In this document: positions 59,646 through 64,000 of the stretch, in pieces
How positions within the stretch are numbered: position 1 is the stretch's first letter
How the letters are laid out: every line of letters begins with the position of its first letter
Source of the DNA: Sulfobacillus acidophilus DSM 10332
GTDB taxonomy: Bacteria; Bacillota; Sulfobacillia; Sulfobacillales; Sulfobacillaceae
Reading direction: 5' to 3'
DNA length: 64,000 nucleotides
Assembly (NCBI GenBank): GCA_000237975.1
Contig: CP003179.1
Span: 186,001 to 250,000 of the forward strand
The notes under the pieces: generated by a model
Database searches by the model: none
What the model was told of the DNA's origin: nothing
Seen by the model: the letters and a program-made list of their open reading frames with translations, nothing else
Translations under genes and position numbers: made by a program

Positions 59646-60545
59646 GTGAAACAGGTCGTAAGTGTCAGCCTGGGCAGCGCCCACCGCGATCACGAGGCCG
59701 AATTGACCATCCTCGGAGAGACGGTGAAAGTCGCCCGTCAAGGCACGGATGGGGATCCCGAGCGGGCACGCCAACGGATTCGGGAATTGGACGGCACGGT
59801 CGATGCCATTGGCCTCGGGGGGATTGACCGCTATTTGGTGGTCCGTCATCGACGATATGAAGTCCCCTTGGCTCGCCAATTAGCCGAGGCCAGCCAACAC
59901 ACCCCGGTGGTCGACGGCAGCGGGGTGAAAGCCACCTGGGAATATGACGTAATTGGGCAGTTGACGGCGGCCGGTATCCTAGACACGGATCAACCGGTTT
60001 TGCTCGTATCGTCGATGGATCGCTTCGGAATGGCGCAAGCTTTTTTTGACTTGGGGTTTCCGACGGTGGCGGGGGATTTGATTTTCGCCAGCCACATTCA
60101 GTACCCGATTCGATCACTGGGCGAACTGGAGGAGTTGGCCCGGAAGCTGTTGCCGGAACTCGTGAAATTGCCGTTTGCCCAGTTATATCCGGTCGGCGAG
60201 GAACAGCGACAAGAAAGTGATCCGCGGTATGCCGCCTATTTTGACGCCGCCCAGATTATCGCCGGGGATTTTCACTATATCCGGCGTTACTTGCCTCCTC
60301 GCCTGACCGGGAAAACCGTCATCACCAATACGACGACTCGTGCCGACATCGATCTTTTACGAGAACGGGGGGTCAGACGGGTGATCACCACCACGCCGGT
60401 TCTGGAGGGACGAAGTTTTGGTACCAACGTGATTGAGGCGGCGTTGGTTGCGGTCAGCGGTCTATCCGCCGACGAACCGGATTGGCCCCGGTTGGTGCGG
60501 GCGGCCGGGCTGGCTCCGACGATTCTGGATCTCACCACGGAGTAA
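59646..60545 (+). CDS. Quinate 5-dehydrogenase-like protein, true function uncertain
   Basis: The 299-residue product KQVVSVSLGSAHRDHE...GLGGIDRYLV...VTNTTTRADIDLLRERGVRRVITTTPVLEGRSFGTN belongs to a Firmicute/actinobacterial group commonly labelled quinate 5-dehydrogenase in databases; I see no classic shikimate-dehydrogenase NAD(P) loop, so that label is doubtful. GTG 59646 follows GGAGGG. TATACAAT at 59600-59607 is a probable -10. The next two genes follow closely. Confidence 0.65.
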   Translation: MKQVVSVSLGSAHRDHEAELTILGETVKVARQGTDGDPERARQRIRELDGTVDAIGLGGIDRYLVVRHRRYEVPLARQLAEASQHTPVVDGSGVKATWEYDVIGQLTAAGILDTDQPVLLVSSMDRFGMAQAFFDLGFPTVAGDLIFASHIQYPIRSLGELEELARKLLPELVKLPFAQLYPVGEEQRQESDPRYAAYFDAAQIIAGDFHYIRRYLPPRLTGKTVITNTTTRADIDLLRERGVRRVITTTPVLEGRSFGTNVIEAALVAVSGLSADEPDWPRLVRAAGLAPTILDLTTE

Positions 60546-60557
60546 GGAAGGTCACGT

Positions 60558-60899
60558 ATGAATTTGGAAGACATTTTGTCTCGGTTCGTGGATCAATGCA
60601 ACAACAATCAGCGTCTCCAGGAAATGAACCGGGACTGGACGCGGCGGATTCAGTTGGTGGCGGATGATGCGCCGGTCCGCTATTGGATTCGGAGCGAGGC
60701 GGGGCAGTTAACGGCCGGGCGCGGGGAATTGGACGGGGTCGATTTGGAAGTGCGGGCTCCTTTGGCTATTTTAGAGGGGGTTTTTTCCGGCGCCATGTCC
60801 CCCACCGAACCCTACAATGCCGGTGACCTGATGGTTCGTGGGCATCAAGACGACGTGATGCGCCTGGATATCATCACCCTCTTGATTTGGGGGGAATAA
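60558..60899 (+). CDS. SCP-2 sterol-carrier domain protein
   Basis: The 113-residue product resembles the single-domain SCP-2 fold: IQLVADDAPVRYWIRSEAG, VDLEVRAPLAILEGVFSGAMSP and AGDLMVRGHQDDVMRLDII. Such proteins bind hydrophobic molecules such as fatty acyl groups. ATG follows AAGGAAGG. It lies between the quinate-dehydrogenase-like gene and a permease in an apparent operon. Confidence 0.7.
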   Translation: MNLEDILSRFVDQCNNNQRLQEMNRDWTRRIQLVADDAPVRYWIRSEAGQLTAGRGELDGVDLEVRAPLAILEGVFSGAMSPTEPYNAGDLMVRGHQDDVMRLDIITLLIWGE

Positions 60900-60900
60900 C

Positions 60901-62253
60901 GTGAAAAATCCCTCGTTGTCGCGGGTGCTGCCCTTACGCACGGCGGTGTCAACCAGTGCCGGGCTTGCCTCGGCGGCCATTAATTTTTTGGCGGCGGTAG
61001 AGGTTGCCCAATATGCGGGGGGGCAATCGGCTTGGTTAGCCATATTGGTCGCCGGGATCTTAATTGTATTGGCGGGGACAAATTTTGCCGAATTAAACGG
61101 CCTTTTTCCGTCGGCTGCGGCTATTCGGGTCTGGATCCGGCGCGGGTTGAACGATCAGGTATCCCTGGTGGCGTCGATGGTGTACGTCACGACGGTCATC
61201 CTGGTGATTGCGGCGGATGCGTTTGTATTGGGGCACATGTTTCAGGCGGCTATACCGGCGATTCCCGGAGAAATCTGGATTCTGCTGATCTTATTGGTTA
61301 TTACCGGGCTGAACTTACGAGGCATCCGGGTCGCCGGCATCATTCAAGATGTTAATGCGTTTGTCCTGCTGACCACTTTAACGGTGTTTTCCCTCATCGT
61401 GATCGGTCGTCAGGGGCTTCCGCCGGTGCCGCAATTATTTCATACCGGACCCCATTGGCTCGAAGCGGTGGCGCTCGGCGTGTTTATTTATGTCGGCTTT
61501 GAGTGGGTCACCCCGCTATCCGAAGAATTTCAGGATTTTCGCGCCATTCCACGGGGATTGTTTATTGCGTTGGGGTTGATTGCGGTCGCGTTTGGGCTCT
61601 TTACGTTAGCATTTACCGTCATTTTTCCCCATCCGCGTACGACCACTTTAATTCCTCAGTTGTTATTGGGCATGAAGGCTTTAGGACCTTTGGGGTTTTG
61701 GTGGATGGCGCTGGTGACGCTCACCACCGCCATGACGACCTTCAATGGGGGATTACTGACGGCCAGTCGGTTTGTCTACGCCTTAGCCCGAGAGCGGGTG
61801 TTGCCGGCTTGGTTTAATCGCCTGAACCAACGGTGGGTTCCTCATCACGCACTCTGGACTCTCGCCGCCAGTGCGCTGGGATTGGCTTTTTTGGTCTATG
61901 TCAGCGGGCAATATGTGGTGTTAATCAATGCCGGGGCCGGGGTCGAATCGCTGATGTACGCCTTGACCTCCTATTTGGTCCTACGCCTACGGCGCATTGA
62001 CCCGGACCGGGAACGTGTCTACCGGGTTCCCGGTGTGCCGATCGTGCCGGTGATCGGGGGGCTTTTGTTTTTGGCGTTAGGAATTGGTGCGTTATTGACG
62101 CCGGCAACCCCTCATGGCGTGGTGCCCTGGTCCTTGGTGTATGTCGTGACGGTCACGCTTCTCGTGGCGGGATATGTCCGTTATGGCGTACCCAAAATTA
62201 AAGCGGCGCGCTCGCGCGCGATGACGGCCCGACAGGAGCCCTGGGGCAAGTAA
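60901..62253 (+). CDS. APC-family amino acid permease
   Basis: The 450-residue product has twelve hydrophobic spans and APC features: LRTAVSTSAGLASAAINFLA near the start, FAELNGLFPSAAAIRVW, YVGFEWVTPLSEEF and TTFNGGLLTASRFVYALARERVLPAWF in part. It should import amino acids or related amines with protons. The GTG start at 60901 follows the SCP-2 stop after one base. A terminator follows. Confidence 0.87.
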   Translation: MKNPSLSRVLPLRTAVSTSAGLASAAINFLAAVEVAQYAGGQSAWLAILVAGILIVLAGTNFAELNGLFPSAAAIRVWIRRGLNDQVSLVASMVYVTTVILVIAADAFVLGHMFQAAIPAIPGEIWILLILLVITGLNLRGIRVAGIIQDVNAFVLLTTLTVFSLIVIGRQGLPPVPQLFHTGPHWLEAVALGVFIYVGFEWVTPLSEEFQDFRAIPRGLFIALGLIAVAFGLFTLAFTVIFPHPRTTTLIPQLLLGMKALGPLGFWWMALVTLTTAMTTFNGGLLTASRFVYALARERVLPAWFNRLNQRWVPHHALWTLAASALGLAFLVYVSGQYVVLINAGAGVESLMYALTSYLVLRLRRIDPDRERVYRVPGVPIVPVIGGLLFLALGIGALLTPATPHGVVPWSLVYVVTVTLLVAGYVRYGVPKIKAARSRAMTARQEPWGK

Positions 62254-62282
62254 TTCGGAATTGCTATTAGAGGTTATTGAGG

Positions 62283-62318
62283 GGGCGCACAGACTTTGGC
62301 ATTGGTGCGCTCTTTTTT
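62283..62318 (+). terminator. Rho-independent terminator after permease
   Basis: An 8-bp stem GGGCGCAC/GTGCGCTC (one G-U) with a 14-base loop is followed by six T residues. Confidence 0.85.
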
Positions 62319-62350
62319 CTCGTCTTGGGCTACGGTATGATAAGGCTACA

Positions 62351-62365
62351 ATTATCCGAAATAAT
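62351..62365 (+). promoter_or_regulatory. Possible IclR operator before iclR
   Basis: ATTATCCGAAATAAT (arms ATTAT/ATAAT) lies 36 bases before the iclR start. Its core ATTATCCGAA recurs inverted at 63211-63223 before the iron-sulfur subunit gene. Confidence 0.5.
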
Positions 62366-62400
62366 GCAATAAGTTTACGACAATCATCGAGGTGAGCACG

Positions 62401-63195
62401 GTGGAGCCAGGCGCCATTCCCGAATCGGACGGACAAGTCCGGGTCCAGTCGGTCGAACGGGCATTTCGGTTGCTGGAAAAATTGGTGATGCATACGGAAA
62501 TGTCATTGGGACAACTTGCCGAAGCGGCGGGCATGCATAAAAGTACGGCCTACCGTTTGCTGCATACTTTAATGGAACTGGGTTATGTGGAGCAAGACGG
62601 TGATCAGGGCAGTTACCGGGTGGGAATTCGGCTCGTCGAAATGGGCGGGTTGGCCACCCGCTCCTGGCCGCTTCATCGGGCGGCTGAACCGGTCATGGAC
62701 CGGTTGGCGGAAGCATTAGGCGAGGCCGTCAATTTAGCGGTGGAAGACGGTCTTGACATGGTGTATGTCGCCACGATCGACGCCTATAACCTTTTGCGCA
62801 TGCAACTGAATGTGGGGCGGCGGGCACCGCTGCATTGTACGGCGGTGGGCAAAGTCATGTTGGCGTTTCGCCCCGAACTGCTGCGGCGATTGCAAACCGT
62901 CCATCCCCAACTGCGCCGGTTTACCCCCCATACGCTGACCGATTGGGCGGCACTCGAGGCCGAGTTGGCTTCGGTGCGGGAGGTGGGGTTTGCCGTCGAC
63001 GATGAAGAGCAGGAAGTGGGGGCACGCTGTGTCGCGGCGCCCATTGTGGACCACCGTAACCGCATTGTGGCGTCTATCGGTATCTCGGCGCCGACGGCGC
63101 GCTTATCGCGGGAACGGGCGATCGAAGTCGGGCCCGACATTATCGAAGCCGCACGTCAAGTGTCTGAACGCTTAGGCTATTTGGGAAAAAAATAA
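62401..63195 (+). CDS. IclR-family transcriptional regulator
   Basis: The 264-residue product has the N-terminal winged helix (VQSVERAFRLLEKL, LGQLAEAAGMHKSTAYRLLHTL, GYVEQDG) and the GAF-like effector domain (LHCTAVGKVMLA, GARCVAAPIVDHRNRIVASIGIS). GTG 62401 is chosen because GAGGTGA lies six bases upstream; GTG 62392 is an alternative. It probably regulates itself and the glycolate-oxidase-like gene that follows. Confidence 0.9.
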   Translation: MEPGAIPESDGQVRVQSVERAFRLLEKLVMHTEMSLGQLAEAAGMHKSTAYRLLHTLMELGYVEQDGDQGSYRVGIRLVEMGGLATRSWPLHRAAEPVMDRLAEALGEAVNLAVEDGLDMVYVATIDAYNLLRMQLNVGRRAPLHCTAVGKVMLAFRPELLRRLQTVHPQLRRFTPHTLTDWAALEAELASVREVGFAVDDEEQEVGARCVAAPIVDHRNRIVASIGISAPTARLSRERAIEVGPDIIEAARQVSERLGYLGKK

Positions 63196-63210
63196 ACGCG
63201 AAAACACCCC

Positions 63211-63223
63211 TAATTCGGATAAT
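63211..63223 (-). promoter_or_regulatory. Possible IclR operator before glcF
   Basis: On the minus strand this reads ATTATCCGAATTA, sharing ATTATCCGAA with the site at 62351. Confidence 0.45.
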
Positions 63224-63273
63224 AGTGAGCAGGATTTTTGAGATTCGTGACGAATATCCATATATCAAAACGC

Positions 63274-63292
63274 TGTTTCACAATGCGAAACA
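63274..63292 (+). promoter_or_regulatory. Inverted repeat upstream of glcF
   Basis: TGTTTC (63274-63279) and GAAACA (63287-63292) are perfect 6-bp arms around a 7-base spacer, ending 17 bases before the GTG. It resembles a repressor operator. Confidence 0.5.
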
Positions 63293-63309
63293 CCGAAGGG
63301 AGGCCGGCC

Positions 63310-64000
63310 GTGGATACAGGCCAGTGCGTTCATTGTGGATTGTGCCTCTCCGTCTGCCCGACCTACCAAGAAACCGGGCTGGAGGCGGAGTCGCCACGGG
63401 GCCGGGTGTTCTTGCTCGAGCACGTGCGGGAAAACCCCGCGTCACTTAATGCCAGTGCCATGAAAGCCTTAGACGACTGTTTGGATTGTCGGGCGTGTGA
63501 ATCCGTTTGCCCGTCGCACGTGGCCACCGGCCATTTGGTGGAACAATGGCGTGCCGAATCGGCCGTTCGGCTGCAAGAAGAAGGCCCCGAAGCCATGCGG
63601 CTGTTTCGGCGGGTTTCTCGGCCGCTAACCTTCTTTTTGGGGTCGCCGCGCGGCCTTAAATGGTTTCAACGTCTTGCCCGGTTAAGCCAAAAGCCTTTAG
63701 TCGGACGCTGGGTAACCCGGCTGCGTTTTGTCCCGCCGGCGGCCGAGGGGCTAGTGCGCGGTCTTCCGGCCCAAATTCCTCGGACCTTAAGTCGTGTGCG
63801 GCGTCCGCGTAACCATCCGCCTGGGGCGCGTCGTGTCATGCTGTTTGTCGGGTGCATTATGGACACGGTGTATGCCGACACCAATCAACATACCCAGGAC
63901 CTGATCGAAATGGGCGGGGTCGGGGTCGTCATTCCTGAAGAACAACGGTGTTGCGGGGCCTTGCATATGCACGGCGGTGCGCCTGAGGTAACGAAACGGT
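63310..64000 (+). CDS. glcF: Glycolate oxidase iron-sulfur subunit-like protein (3' end outside window)
   Basis: From GTG 63310, behind GAAGGGAGG, the frame is open to the window end (230 residues). It has two 4Fe-4S motifs, CVHCGLCLSVCP and CLDCRACESVCP, and starts a CCG cysteine-rich domain (VMLFVGCIMD, QRCCGALH). This is the GlcF layout, the electron-transfer subunit that works with flavin subunits GlcD/GlcE; lactate or other 2-hydroxy-acid dehydrogenases use similar subunits. The IclR gene and operators just upstream suggest substrate-inducible control. Confidence 0.85.
   Translation, partial: MDTGQCVHCGLCLSVCPTYQETGLEAESPRGRVFLLEHVRENPASLNASAMKALDDCLDCRACESVCPSHVATGHLVEQWRAESAVRLQEEGPEAMRLFRRVSRPLTFFLGSPRGLKWFQRLARLSQKPLVGRWVTRLRFVPPAAEGLVRGLPAQIPRTLSRVRRPRNHPPGARRVMLFVGCIMDTVYADTNQHTQDLIEMGGVGVVIPEEQRCCGALHMHGGAPEVTKR

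Noticed and set aside
1-64000. CRISPR arrays, insertion sequences, prophage or rRNA genes
   Set aside because: No regularly spaced repeats, transposase or integrase motifs, or rRNA sequence were seen in the window.

Overview
The window is a 64-kb piece of chromosome from an endospore-forming Firmicute with fairly high GC. Sporulation genes (spoVG, fin, spoVT, spoVB, yabP, yabQ, spoIIE), many GTG/TTG starts, strong Shine-Dalgarno sequences and general style suggest a Sulfobacillus/Thermaerobacter-like lineage. That genus-level guess comes from protein style alone; no 16S rRNA is present.

The backbone follows the classic Bacillus purR-to-lysS neighbourhood: ispE, purR, spoVG, glmU, prs, pth, fin, mfd, spoVT, spoVB, mazG, rqcP, yabP, yabQ, divIC, yabR, a tRNA, spoIIE, tilS, ftsH, coaX, folP-folB-folK, dus, lysS. 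Lineage-specific blocks are inserted into it: cyanophycin genes at the left edge; ilvA; a persulfide dioxygenase-like/arsR/MFS sulfur block (7.5-10 kb); hemL; an aminotransferase-manC-galU sugar-nucleotide operon (26-29 kb); two M16 peptidase homologues, a HAD phosphatase and an AddAB-like helicase/nuclease pair (35-43 kb); birA; a riboflavin operon under an FMN riboswitch with moeA (48-53 kb); a decayed toxin-antitoxin remnant (55.5-55.9 kb); and, at the right edge, an amino-acid permease, an IclR regulator and the start of a glycolate-oxidase-type iron-sulfur subunit.

The most unusual locus is 7598-8380. A metallo-beta-lactamase-fold gene of the persulfide dioxygenase/CstB type is intact except for two in-frame UGA codons. 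Both fall where relatives have conserved cysteines, and each is followed by a 7-bp hairpin at a distance suitable for a bacterial SECIS element. An ArsR-family regulator overlaps its 3' end from the opposite strand, and the same 18-bp operator-like sequence stands before this gene and in the arsR/MFS divergent promoter. The locus is a candidate double selenoprotein, or UGA-recoded gene, in sulfur detoxification.

Other points: a DnaA-box cluster in the promoter of a small HTH gene; a 380-nt structured non-coding leader before spoIIE; a folK that seems to start on a non-canonical codon; possible leaderless transcripts; a 35-residue membrane peptide gene after the tRNA; recognisable sigma-H (spoVG) and sigma-G (spoVT) promoters; and several near-consensus sigma-A promoters.
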